Counted from the stretch's first letter, positions 25,431-37,625 are shown. The stretch: DNA of 64,000 bases from Anaeramoeba ignava (GCA_028826165.1 JAPDFW010000054.1:314001-378000); one strand, 5' to 3'. The notes: generated from the sequence alone by a model not told the origin. Program-made: numbers and translations.

Positions 25431-25686
25431 TTAAAATAAAAACAAAAGGAAAAGGAAAAGGAAAAAATAAAAAGTTTTTTTTAATTAAAATTATTTTTTT
25501 CTCCTTTTTTTTTTTAATTTAAAATTATTTTTTTTCTCCTTTTAAAATAAATAAAATAAAAAAAAAAATAAAATAAAATAAAATTGTCAACTTGTCCACT
25601 TTTCAAAATAACATTTTTTTGATCTTCTTTTTCTTTTAAATTTTTTTTTTCCTTTTATTTTCATTTCATTTTTTTTTTTAAAACAA
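25431..25686. promoter_or_regulatory. Divergent promoter region RasGEF/PIWI locus
   Basis: 256 bp between divergent ATGs with A-rich and T-rich blocks, including two copies of TTTTTCTCCTTTT near 25497-25542. The duplicated block may be a shared element; this is inferred only from repetition. Confidence 0.35.
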
Positions 25687-25844
25687 ATGAATTCTTTTAA
25701 TCGTGAATGGAAAATTAAAACTAAATCAGAAAAAAACCAAGAAACAAAACAGGAAACAAAACAAAGCAAACAAAAACAAAACAAAACAAAAAACAAAACA
25801 AGAAACAAATCAAGAAACAAATCAAGAAACAATTTCGAAACCAA
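25687..25844 (+). pseudogene. PIWI first-exon copy 1 (own ATG, frame-shifted)
   Basis: ATG opens MNSFNREWKIKTKSEKNQ, matching the REWKIPIKSQKE core of the true PIWI exon 1. It is followed by a Gln/Lys/Thr-rich tail and a donor in the context AAACCAA|GTAATT. The length (158 nt) leaves two bases over where later copies need one, so the frame is shifted by one base within the AAACAAAACA repeats. It could be a broken first exon or an upstream start with a sequencing error. Confidence 0.6.
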
Positions 25845-25935
25845 GTAATTAATTATTTATTTATTTTTAAATCAAATAATCAAATCCAATTTTTTTTTGG
25901 ATTAAATAAATAAATAAAATAAATAAATTTAATAG

Positions 25936-26145
25936 AAAGAGAATGGAAAATTAAAACTAAATCAGAAAAAAACCAACAAAAAAAATCTAAGAAACACAAG
26001 AGAAAGCAAAGAAAACAACAAAAAAAACAAGAAACAAAACAAGAAACAAAACAAGAAACAAAACAAGAAACAAAACAAGAAACAAAACGAGAAACAAAAC
26101 AAGAAACAAAACAAGAAACAAAACAAAAAACAATTTCGAAACCAA
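25936..26145 (+). other. PIWI first-exon copy 2 (intact, phase 1-1)
   Basis: Preceded by an acceptor-like TTTAATAG and followed by CCAA|GTAATT. It reads REWKIKTKSEKNQQ then a (KQET)n tail ending TISKP. It is 210 nt with no stop in the needed phase, so it could splice in frame to a following copy. Its tail is expanded relative to the others. Confidence 0.6.
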
Positions 26146-26243
26146 GTAATTAATTATTTAATTATTTATTTTTAAATCAAATAATCAAATCCACTTTTTT
26201 TTGGATTAAATAAATAAATAAAATAAATAAATAAATTTAATAG

Positions 26244-26386
26244 AAAGAGAATGGAAAATTCCAATAAAATCACAGAAAGAAAAAGAAGATAATGAAAAAT
26301 GAAAGAAAAAGAGAAAGAAAAAGAAAAAGAAGAACAAAAAGAAGAAACAAAACAAGAAACAAAACAAGAAACAATTTCAAAACCAA
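26244..26386 (+). pseudogene. PIWI first-exon copy 3 (broken)
   Basis: Begins REWKIPIKSQKEKEDNEK then hits TGA. The length is 143 nt, not a multiple of three. After a one-base shift the copy resumes KEKEKEEQKEETKQET and ends ISKP|GTAATT like its neighbours. Confidence 0.6.
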
Positions 26387-26484
26387 GTAATTAATTATTT
26401 AATTATTTATTTTTAAATCAAATAATCAAATCCACTTTTTTTTGGATTAAATAAATAAATAAAATAAATAAATAAATTTAATAG

Positions 26485-26673
26485 AAAGAGAATGGAAAAT
26501 TCCAATAAAATCACAAAAAGAAAAAGAAGATAATGATAATGAGAAAGAAAAAGAGAAAGAAAAAGAACAAAAAGAACAAAAAGAACAAAAAGAAGAAATT
26601 ATTGATTTAAAAGATATTGAAAATTCTATTGAAAATTCTTTGAAAGATAATCAAGAAACAATTTCGAAACCAA
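26485..26673 (+). other. PIWI first-exon copy 4 (intact, phase 1-1)
   Basis: 189 nt open in the needed phase: REWKIPIKSQKEKED, acidic/basic repeats, EEIIDLKDIENS and SLKDNQETISKP, then the GTAATT donor. SLKDNQE recurs in the functional exon (NSLKDNQEKDNQ), so this is its closest relative. Confidence 0.6.
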
Positions 26674-26763
26674 GTAATTAATTATTTATTTATTTTTAAA
26701 TCAAATAATCAAATCCAATTTTTCATTTTTTTCAATTTTTTCATTTTTCATTTTTCATTTAAA

Positions 26764-29700
26764 ATGACAAATTTAATAGAAAGAGAATGGAAAATTCCAA
26801 TAAAATCACAAAAAGAAAAAGAAAAAGAAGATGAGAAAGAGAAAGAGAAAGAGAAAGAGAAAGAGAAACAAGATGAGAAAGAGAAAGAGAAAGAGAAAGA
26901 GAAACAAATTATTGATTCAACAAATTCTTTGAAGGATAATCAAGAGAAAGATAATCAAGAGAAAGATAATCAAGAGAAAGATAACCAAGAGAAGGATAAT
27001 CAAGAAAAGGATAACAAAGAGAAAGATAATAAAATTATTCTTAAATCTGGTAAATTTTTTTAACTTCAATTTTTTTTGAAAAATTTTAATTAAAATTTTT
27101 TTTTTTTAAGAAATGCCAAAACCTCAATTTGGTTCAGTTGGTAAAGAAATTGAATTAAATACCAACTATTTTACTTTGGGAATTTTAAAAGAAAATGTTT
27201 ATCAGTATTCTTTAAAACTAGATGTAAATCAAAATTGAGTTCAAAATTAACAATCTTTTAAAAGAACAAAATTTATTTAAAAAATTTATTTAAATTAAAT
27301 TAAATTAATTTAGCCTGATTTAAAATCATTAGCAGCACGAAGAATGGTTTATGAAACATTAAAAAAGCAAAATTTTGGTATTTATTCTTTTTAAACAAAA
27401 CAAAACATAAATAAACCCAATATTCAATATTCAATATTCAATATTCAATATTTTATATTCAATATTTTATATTCAATATTTTATATTCAATATTTTATAT
27501 TCAATATTTTATATTCAATATTTAATATTCAATATTTTATATTCAATATTTTATATTCAATAATTTATATTCAATATTTAATATTCAATATTTTATATTC
27601 AATTCAATATTTTATATTCAATATTTAATATTCAATATTCTATATTCAATATTTTATATTCAATATTTTATATTTTATATTCAATATTCAATATTCAATA
27701 TTTTATATTCAATATTTTATATTCAATATTTTATATTCAATTTAATATTCAATATTTTATATTCAATATTCAATATTCAATATTTTATATTCAATATTTT
27801 TATATTCAATATTTTATATTCAATATTTTATATTCAATATTTTATATTCAATATTTTATATTCAATATTTTATATTCAATATTTTATATTCAATATTTTA
27901 TATTCAATATTTTATATTCAATATTTTATATTCAATATTTTATATTCAATATTTTATATTCAATATTTTATATTCAATATTTTATATTCAATATTTTATA
28001 TTCAATATTTTATATTCAATATTTTATATTTAATATTCAATATTCAATATTTTATTTTGTTTTTGATAGATAATGTTCAAACAGTATTTGATGGGCAAGA
28101 CTTAATTTTTTCAAGAAAACAATTTGATAATTTTGAACTGAAATTAAAATTACGAAAAACAATTTATACAGTAAAAAAATCATAGTTTAAAATTTGATTT
28201 AAAATTTGATTTAAAATTTGATTTAAAATTTGATTTAAAATTTAATTTAAAATTTAATTTAAAATTTAATTTAAAATTTAATTTAAAATTTAATTTAAAA
28301 TTCATAGGCAAAAGTTGAACAAACAAAAACCCTTTTTTCTTCTGAAGATCATGAACAATTATTCAATATAATTTTTAATGACATTTTAAAAAGAATGAAA
28401 TTACATCAAATCGATCGAAATTTTTTTGATCCAAAAACAAAAACACAAAATAAAGAGCATCGATTTGAATTATGGCAAGGATATTTCAGTTCTATTGATG
28501 AAAAAAAAACAGGACTTAAACTTAATTTAGATATTATTCATAAAGTTGTTCGCACAGATTCTGTTCTTGATTATATAAACGAACTTTCTCTTTATAATTC
28601 TAAATTTTCTCAAAAAAGATTTTATCCACAATCTTTAGAAGAAAGATTAAAATATCCTGAAATTCAAAAAAAAATTAATAAAGCTCTTGAAAGACAAATT
28701 GTTATGACTACTTATAATAATAAAACTTATAGTGTTTCTTCTGTTGATTTCAAGTACAAAATTAAAATTAAAATTAAAATTAAATATTATAATTCATTTT
28801 AAAATTAAAATTAAAATTAAAATTAAAATTAAAATTATAATTATAATTAAAAAGTAAATCACCCAATTCAGAAATTGAAATTGATAATAAAAAGATGACC
28901 TTACTTGAATTTTACTCAACTCACTATAAAATTCCTATCGAAAGCAAAACACAACCATTATTACAAATTCAACAAAGAAATCGAACAATACCAATATATT
29001 TAATTCCAGAATTATGCAAAATGACAGGATTGTAAACAAAAAAAAATAATATATTATATATAAATTATGTATTTAACTAATTTTTAAAAATATCAAACAG
29101 AACACCACAAATGAGAAAAGATTACAAATGCATGAGTGCAATTTCTCAACATCTTTTTATTTCACCAGCAGAAAGAGAACAAAAATTAGTTACATTTATA
29201 AAAAAAATGCAAAAAACTAAAGAAATACCTGAATATTTGAAAAATTGGAATATGAATATTAATCCAAAATTAGAAAAAGTTCCAGCAAGAATTTTATCAC
29301 CACCCGAAATCATACTCAATGAAAGAATAAAAGTAAATGGAGGTCCAAATGCGAATTGGACTCCATCTATGAAATCAACAAAGATTCTTTCGCCTCAAAA
29401 ATTCTCCAAATGGATTTTAATTTATCCACACAAATCGCAGAAACCAATTTCTGGTTTTATTTCCACACTTATGAAAGTTGCTAAACCAATGGGCATTTTT
29501 TTTGCTAATCCAAGAGAAGTCTTAATCAAAAAAGAAAATGCAAATGAATATTTAAAAATTTTTAAAAATGCGAATATTGTGAATCAAAGTACTGATTTGA
29601 TTGTTTGTGTTTTGCCAAATAACAACAAGTTTTTATATGATTCTATTAAGTCATTTTTGACTTGTCAAGAACCAGTTCCTTCTCAATGCATTTTATCTAA

Positions 29701-31149
29701 GACAATTTCTAATCAAAAAAAAATTTATTCAGTTTGTACGAAGATTGCATTACAGGTATTAATTTAAATATTTAAATATTAAATATTAAATATTAAAATA
29801 ATTAAATATTAAATAATTAAAATAATTAAAATAATTAAAATAATTAAAATAATTAAATATTCAAATAATTAAATATCCAAATAATTAAATATTCAAATAA
29901 TTAAATATCCAAATAATTAAATATTCAATAATTAAAATAAAAATATTAAATAATTAAATATTCAAAAATATTAAATATTTAAATATTCAAATAATTTAAT
30001 ATTCAATATCAAATATTAAATATTAAATAATTTAGATATTTAAATAATCAAATAATTAAAATAAAATATTAAAATAATTAAATATTCAAATAATTAAATA
30101 TTCAAATAATTAAATATTAAATAATTAAAATAAAATATTAAATAATTAAATATTCAAATAATTAAATATTCAAATAATTAAATATTCAAATAATTAAATA
30201 TTCAAATAATTAAATATTAAATAATTAATATAATTAAATATTCAAATAATTAAATATTCAAATAATTAAATATTCAAATAATTAAATATTCAAAAATATT
30301 AAATATTCAATATTTAAATAATTAAATATTAAATAATTAAATATTAAATAATTAAATATTCAAAAATATTAAAATATAAAATATTAATATAAGGTTAATT
30401 GCAAAGTTGGAGGATCTCTTTGGAAAGTAAACCTTCCAATTCAAGAACCAACAATGTTTATTGGGATAGATGTTTGTCACGATACAAAACAAAAAGCAAA
30501 ATCAGTAGCAGGATTAGTTTCATCAACAACATCCGATTGCACAAATTTTTATTCGAACATAATAATTCAATCAAAATCAGGAGAAGAAATCATAAAAAAA
30601 TTATATCAATTCACAAGAAAATCCGTGAAAAAATTTGAGGAAAAAAACAAGAAAAAACCGAAACATATTTTTGTATATCGAGATGGAGTTGGAGAATCAC
30701 AAGTGAGATATGTTCTTGAAGAAGAAGTAGCAGAAATGAAGCGAGCATTTTCAAGTTTTAAAGATTATTCACCAAAACTAACGGTTGTTATAGTTGAGAA
30801 AAGAATCAAAACTAGATTTTGGATCAATGGGGAAAATGCATCTCCAGGAACTGTTGTTGATTCAGTTATTACAAAACAAGATTTATTTGATTTCTATCTT
30901 GTTCCTCAATCAGTTCATCAAGGAACTGCTACTCCTTGTCATTTTATTTGTGCTTATGATTCTAGTCAGATTTCTGCTGATAATCTTCAAAAACTTACTT
31001 ATTCTCTTTGCCATTTATATTATAATTGGTCTGGTACTGTTCGTGTTCCTGCTGTTTGTCAATATGCTCATAAACTTTCTTTTCTTGTTGGTCAATCTAT
31101 TCATTCTGAAGTTGATTACAGACTTTTTGACAAACTTTATTACTTATGA
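26764..31149 (+). CDS. PIWI-clade Argonaute (8 exons)
   Basis: Exons 26764-27049, 27111-27223, 27314-27377, 28070-28170, 28308-28753, 28855-29031, 29101-29755, 30394-31149; all phases agree, 865 residues. It is a small-RNA-guided silencing protein. Order: Lys/Glu-rich head (1-95); N domain (FGSVGKEIELNTNYF); linker with the PIWI-type HRFELWQGYFSSI and VRTDSVLDYI; PAZ (FYSTHYKIPI, PLLQIQ, IYLIPELCKMTGL); MID; and the RNase-H-like PIWI domain. The slicer residues appear present: Asp in FIGIDVCHD (about 640), Asp in VYRDGVGESQ (about 709), His in CQYAHKLSFLVGQ (about 836), and a Glu-containing GEEIIKK loop as the likely glutamate finger. FELWQGY and LTGL+MR mark it as PIWI rather than AGO. The ATG at 26764 is chosen because exon 1 is open from it. 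Splicing from upstream exon copies into an acceptor at 26779/26780 is also phase-compatible. Confidence 0.95.
27378..28069. repeat. PIWI intron 3 array (TATTTTATATTCAA)
   Basis: A 692-bp intron in which the 14-bp unit AATATTTTATATTC is repeated about 40 times with high fidelity. The last 25 bases before the acceptor (TTTTGTTTTTGATAG) are unique. Confidence 0.92.
29756..30393. repeat. PIWI intron 7 array (TAATTAAATATTCAAA)
   Basis: A 638-bp intron of AATAATTAAATATTCAAATAATT units and shorter derivatives, ending in ATATAAG|GTT. The unit differs from that of intron 3 of the same gene. Confidence 0.9.
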
Positions 31150-31155
31150 TTTTTT

Positions 31156-32435
31156 TGGAATAATTTTTTTGGAATAATTTTTTTGGAATTGAATTGAAAT
31201 GATTTTTTTGAATTGAATTGAATTGAAATGAAATGAATTGAATTGAAATGAATTGATTTTTTTGAATTGAATTGAATTGAATTGATTTTTGAATTGATTT
31301 TTAAATTGAATTGAATTGAAATAAATTGAAATGAATTGATTTTTTAAATTGATTTTTTTGGAATTGATTTTTTTGGAATGAATTGAATTGAAATGAATTG
31401 AATTGAAATGAATTGAATTGAATTGAAATGAATTAAATTAAATTAAATTGAAATAAATTGAATTGAATTGAATTGAATTGAATTAATTTTTAAATTGATT
31501 TTTTAATTTGATTTTTAAATTGAAATGAATTGAAATGAATTGAATTGAATTGAATTGAATTGAATTGAAATGAAATGAATTGAATTGAAATAAATTGAAT
31601 TGAAATGAATTGGAATGAAATGAATTAAATTAAATTGATTTGAATTGAATTGAGTTGAAATGAAATGAATTGAAATGAATTGAATTGAATTGAATTGAAT
31701 TGAATTGATTTTTGAATTAAATTTTTAAATTGAAATGAAATGAATTGATTTTTAAATTGATTTGAATTGAAATAAATTGAAATGAATTGATTTTTTAAAT
31801 TGATTTTTTTGGAATTGATTTTTGAAAATTAAATTGAATTGAATTGAATTGAATTGAATTGAATTGAAATGAATTGAATTGAAATGAATTGAAATGAATT
31901 GAATTGAAATGAATTGAATTGAAATGAATTGAATTGAATTGAATTGAAATGAATTGATTTTTGAATTGAATTGAAATGAATTGAAATGAATTGAATTGAA
32001 TTGAAATGAATTAAAATGAATTGAATTGAAATAAATTGAAATGAATTGAATTGATTTTTTTGGATTGATTTTTTTGGATTGAATTGATTTTTAAATTGAT
32101 TTTTAAATTGATTTTTGAATTGATTTTTGAATTGATTTTTAAATTGATTTTTAAATTGAATTGAATTGAATTGAAATGAAATAAATTGAAATAAATTGAT
32201 TTTTGAATTGAAATGAATTGAATTGAAATAAATTGAATTGAAATGAATTGAATTGAAATAAATTGATTTTTAAATTAAAATAAATTGAAATAAATTGATT
32301 TTTGAATTGAAATGAATTGAATTGAAATGAATTGAATTGATTTGATTTTTAATTTGATTTTTAAATTGATTTTTAAATTGAATTGAAATAAATTGAATTG
32401 AATTGAATTGAATTTTTAATTTGATTTTTATTTAT
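31156..32435. repeat. Intergenic array (AATTGAATTGAA / AATGAATTG)
   Basis: 1.28 kb between the convergent PIWI and kinase genes, made of the pentamer ATTGA in runs, with AAATG and TTTTTAAATTGATTTT interruptions. It begins within a few bases of the PIWI stop (TTTTTTTGGAATAATT repeated first). No gene is seen. Confidence 0.92.
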
Positions 32436-32520
32436 CTTCATTATATTCAAAACAAAACAACAAAAAAGATCAAAAAATTAGAAATTAAAAATTAAAAATT
32501 ATTGAAAGAAAAAAAAAATT

Positions 32521-35221
32521 TCATTTCAATTTTCGATTCAAATTTTCCCACATTTTTCGAAATTCTTTATAATTATCATTAATCATTTCAAATTGAATTT
32601 TATGAAATTTAGAAAGTTCCTTTTCATGGAAAGAAATGATTTTAATTTTGAATTGAATTTGAGAAAAATTAACCATGAAAGTAAAATCATTCATTTGATG
32701 AATTTTAGACTTTCTCTTTTTGAAGAAAGATTTCAAAATATGGAAAATTTTATCCTTTGATTTCTTAGTTGAAGTAGTAAGAATATAATCAGGAGGAGAA
32801 TTTTGAATTTGAGGGTTTGTTTCGCTATTTGGAGGAAGAGGAGGTTGAATAACAGTTGAAGCACGAGGTTTGCGTTGTTCAACTTCTTCCATTTTGGTTT
32901 TCTCTTCAAAAGTAACTGATCGAGGTCTGTTTGTAATTGCAAGTTGATTTTCGTTGGAATTGCTTTTTTTTTCCTCATCAAATTCAGAAAGATCAAGTTT
33001 CTCAAGATCATCAACAGATCCTGAACTATCTATTTTTTCGTCTTTTATCAAACTGGATAATTTATTATTTTTAGTATTTTTAGTTGGTTCTTCTTGGTTG
33101 TGAAAAAGTTCCGAATTAAATGATTCAGAAATGGGGAAAAAATTTTTTGGTAACGGAAAATCCGGCAAAATTTTTTCACGTTCTTTTTTCTCAAGAAGTA
33201 ACCGATAAGTTGCAGTTTCCTTTGTGTGAGTATGAGAAGCAAAGGATTTGTGGAGATTTTCAACAGAAAAACCAAGAGTTTGCATTTGTGCTGTCAAAGA
33301 AGAATCAAGGTCATGAGTAGCAATATAACGGAAAGAAGTGAAGGAATTTTGCGTGTTGATTTCAGTTGAATTTTTGCTGAGCCAATCATGTCGAAGAATT
33401 TTTTCCAAAGAATACCGAGTTTTTGGGTTTGGATCGATCATGTGTTGAAGAAGATCTTGAGCAGAATCAGACAAATAAGCTGGAACTGAAAATTTTCCTC
33501 TCAAAATACAGTCGCAGATCTCGCGTGTTGTTGATCCACCAAATGGAAGTGATCCGCAAAGAAGCGCGTAAAGAACTATCCCGATTGACCAGATGTCGGC
33601 TTTTTTTCCTTGATATTTGTGTCCGTGAATTACTTCAGGTGCTGAATAAGATGGTGAACCACATGATGTTTTACATAATGAGTTTTTTTTCTGTAAAAAT
33701 GTGGAAAGTCCGAAATCAATTAATTTGAGATTGAAACGGAGATCAAGAAGTAAATTTTCTGGTTTAATATCTCTGTGAATTATTCCGAAATCATGGCAGT
33801 GTTTAACAGCTAATTAAATTTAATTTTATAAATGAATTTTAATTTTAATTTTAATTTTAATTTTAATATTAATTTTAATTCTAATTTTAATTTTAATTTT
33901 AATTTTAATTTTATAAATTAATTTTAATTGTAATTTTAATTTTAATTTTTAATTTTGATTTTGATTTTAATTTTAATTTTAATTTTAATTTTAATTTTGA
34001 TTTTAATTTTAATTTTAATTTTAATTTTAATTTTAATTTTAATTTTAATTTTAATTTTAATTTTAATTTTAATTTTAATTTTAATTTTAATTTGAATTTT
34101 AATTTTAATTTTAATTTTAATTTTAATTTTAATTTTAATTATTTTAATTTTATAAATGAATTTTAATTTTATAAATTAATTTTAATTGTAATTTTAATTT
34201 TTACCTCCTAAAATTTGTTTCAAAAAAGCACATCCTCTTTCTTCAGAAACTGGTCCATTTTCATTGATAAAATCAAATAATTCACCATTTTGTAAATATT
34301 CCATAATAATATAAATGTGTTTTTTTGTATTGATCATTTCATAAAATTTGGCAATATTTGGATGATCAACAAGAGAAATTGCTCTTAATTCATTTTGAAG
34401 TCGAATTATTGCTTGTTGTGAAAATGAATAAGATGCTTTATCAATGATTTTAATAGCAACCTATTTATTTTAAAAAAAAATGAGAAAAAAAAAAAGAAAA
34501 AAGAAAAAAGAAAAAATTAAGAATTTTTTTGTTTTATTTAATTTTTATATGATTAAATTTTATGTATTTATTTTTATATTGTTTTTTATATATAATTTAA
34601 TTTGATAGTTGAATATTAATTAAAGAATTTTTTGCTCTTCTTTTTTGTTCAATTTTCGCATTAATTTTTAATTTAATTTTAATTTAATTTTTAATTTAAT
34701 TTTTAATTTAAATTTTTATTCTTCTTTTTATTTAAATTTTTATTCTTCTTTTTATTTTAAATTTTTTTTTTGATCAATTTTCGCATTTAATTTTTAATTT
34801 AAATTTTTATTTATTTTTAATATTTAATTTTAATATTTATATTTAATTTTAATTTTAAAGTCGAATTTTTTTAATAAAAAAAAATTTGCTCTTCTTTTTC
34901 TTTTTCTTTTTAATTTTCTTTTTCTTTTTTAATTTTTTTTGATCTTTTAAATTAAATTAAATTAAATTAAATTAAATTTTATTTTATTTATTATAATTTA
35001 TTTCCTTTATTTAAATTTGATCATTTAATTATAAATAATAAAAATTAAAATAAATTAAAATAAATTAAAAATAATAAAAATTAAATTAAAAATTTGATCA
35101 TAATTTAAAATTAAAAACAAACTTGAGTATTTGAAGGAATATGAATTCCTAGCTTTACTTTTGCAAACATTCCTTCACCAATTCGACCCAAAATTAAATA
35201 ATTTTCAATTTGTTTTGTCAT
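32521..35221 (-). CDS. Ser/Thr kinase of the AMPK/MARK-like CAMK group (3 exons)
   Basis: Exons (minus) 35123-35221, 34205-34460, 32521-33809; phases agree, 547 residues. The kinase domain (about 7-270) is complete: glycine loop GRIGEGMFAKVKLG, catalytic Lys in VAIKIIDK, IIHRDIKPENLLLD, IDFGLST, CGSPSYSAPEV and DIWSIGIVLYALLCGSLPF. An activation-loop Thr (CKTSCGSPSY) sits where LKB1-type kinases phosphorylate AMPK relatives. The C-terminal 270 residues include a Pro/Ser-rich linker and a basic end (SFFKKRKSKIHQM, FRKMWENLNRKLK) that looks like a KA1 domain (weaker call). It probably regulates polarity or energy signalling. It is divergent from the BTB-TLDc gene across a satellite block. Confidence 0.92.
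33810..34204. repeat. Kinase intron 2 (TTTTAA)
   Basis: A 395-bp intron of AATTTT units with ATAAATGAATTTT interruptions, GTAAAA donor and TTAG acceptor on the minus strand. Confidence 0.85.
34461..35122. other. Kinase intron 1
   Basis: A 662-bp intron (GTTTGT donor, AATAG acceptor). It is less regular than the others: poly-A/T, TTTAATTTTTAATT blocks and a twice-repeated TTTTTATTCTTCTTTTTATTT segment near 34715-34760. Nothing coding was seen. Confidence 0.7.
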
Positions 35222-35960
35222 TCTTTTAATTCAAAACTAAATAGAAAAAAAAAATAATAAAATAATTAAAGGAAAAATAAAAATAATAATAATAAAAATA
35301 TTAATAAAATTGAGAATGGAAAAAAAAGTGAAAAGTGAATAAAAATAAATTAAAATTTTTTTTTTTGTTTTTTTTTTTAATTAAAAAAATTTGGAAAAAT
35401 AAAACAAAAAAAGAAAAAAAAATAAAAATTTTTTTGGTTTTTTTGACTTTTTTAGTTTCTTTTTAAAATAATTAAAAAAATTAATTAAATTGTAAATATA
35501 ATGTTTTGTTGTTTTTTATTGTTTTTCTTTTGTGGTAATTTTGTTAGAAAGGTTCTAAGTTTAAAGTTGAATAAATGAAATGCATTTGTGGAAATGACTG
35601 TGATCTAAAAAAAATTACGTTTGCGATCAAAACGGAAAAAATTATTTTTAATTTTAATTTTAATTTTAATTTTAATTTTAATTTTAATTTTAATTTTAAT
35701 TTTAATTTTAATTTAATTTTAATTTAATTTCATTTGATTTTCTTTGTTGGTTTTTAATTTAAATCTTTTTATTTTAATTTTGATCTTTTTAATTTTTATT
35801 TTAATTAATTTTAATTAGAAAATCAAAAGGTGAATATTTTTTTTTTTTCTTCTTCTTTTATTTTTTAAAAGTTAGAAAGAGTTTTTATTTTAATTTATTC
35901 TCTTACTATTTATTTTTTTTATTATTTTTTTAATTAATTTTTTTGTGGATTTTTTTTTTA
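35222..35960. other. Upstream region of the kinase gene
   Basis: About 740 bp of poly-A/T blocks and an AATTTT run (35640-35715). A short more complex stretch at 35495-35640 (TGTGGTAATTTTGTTAG, GAAATGACTGTGATC) has no sustained frame or splice pair on either strand. It could be 5' UTR or a non-coding transcript; unassigned. Confidence 0.4.
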
Positions 35961-37625
35961 TTTGAAATATTAAATAATTAATTTAAAAATAAATAATAAA
36001 TTTTAAAAATAAATTAATAATTTATTATTAAATTATAATAATAAAAAGATCTCCCAATAAATTATAAATTAATTATTATTAAAATTTTGAATAAAAATTA
36101 ATCAAAATAAATGAAGAATAAAAATTAATTAAAATTTTGATTAAATAATCAATTTAAAAATAAATAATCAATTTTAAAAATAAATTAATAATTTATTAGT
36201 AAATTATAATAATAAAAAGATCTCTAATAAATTATAAATTAATTATTATTAAAATTTTGAATAAAAATTAATTAAAATAAATGAAGAATAAAAATTAATT
36301 AAAATTTTGATTAAATAATTAATTTAAAAATAAATAATAAATTTTAAAAATAAATTAATAAATTATTAGTAAATTATAATAATAAAAAGATCTCCTAATA
36401 AATTATAAATTAATTATTATTAAAAATTGAATAAAAATTAATTAAAATAAATGAAGAATAAAAATTAATTAAAATTTTGATTAAATAATCAATTTAAAAA
36501 TAAATAATAAATTTTAAAAATAAATTAATAATTTATTAGTAAATTATAATAATAAAAAGATCTCCCAATAAATTATAAATTAATTATTATTAAAATTTTG
36601 AATAAAAATTAATTAAAATAAATGAAGAATAAAAATTAATTAAAATTTTGATTAAGTAATCAATTTAAAAATAAATAATAAATTTTAAAAATAAATTAAT
36701 AATTTATTATTAAATTATAATAATAAAAAGATCTTCTAATAAATTATAAATTAATTATTATTAAAATTTTGAATAAAAATAATCAAAATAAATGAAGAAT
36801 AAAAATTAATTAAAATTTTGATTAAATAATCAATTTAAAAATAAATAATAAATTTTAAAAATAAATTAATAATTTATTATTAAATTATAATAATAAAAAG
36901 ATCCTCTAATAAATTATTTATTAATTATTATTAAAATTTTGAATAAAAATAATCAAAATAAATGAAGAATAATAATTAATTAAAATTTTGATTAAATAAT
37001 CAATTTAAAAATAAATAATAAATTTTAAAAATAAATTAATAATTTATTATTAAATTATTATAATAAAAGATCTCCTAATAAATTATTTATTAATTATTAT
37101 TAAAAATTGAATAAAAATTAATTAAAATAAATGAAGAATAAAAATTAATTAAAATTTTGATTAAATAATCAATTTAAAAATAAATAATAAATTTTAAAAA
37201 TAAATTAATAATTTATTAGTAAATTATAATAATAAAAAGATCTTCTAATAAATTATAAATTAATTATTATTAAAATTTTGAATAAAAATTAATCAAAATA
37301 AATGAAGAATAATAATTAATTAAAATTTTGATTAAATAATCAATTTAAAAATAAATAATAAATTTTAAAAATAAATTAATAATTTATTAGTAAATTATAA
37401 TAATAAAAAGATCTTCTAATAAATTATTAATTAATTATTATTAAAATTTTGAATAAAAATTAATCAAAATAAATGAAGAATAATAATTAATTAAAATTTT
37501 GATTAAATAATCAATTTAAAAATAAATAATAAATTTTAAAAATAAATTAATAATTTATTATTAAATTATAATAATAAAAAGATCTTCTAATAAATTATTA
37601 ATTAATTATTATTAAAATTTTGAAT
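35961..37625. repeat. 170-bp satellite, ten copies
   Basis: A complex monomer recurs every 169-171 bp. Its GATC site falls at 36048, 36219, 36389, 36559, 36730, 36900, 37069, 37239, 37410 and 37581. Units differ by a few substitutions and one-base indels, for example TCTCCCAAT versus TCTTCTAAT after GATC. Unlike the other arrays in the window, the monomer is not built from a short motif. It ends shortly before the BTB-TLDc start. Confidence 0.95.
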
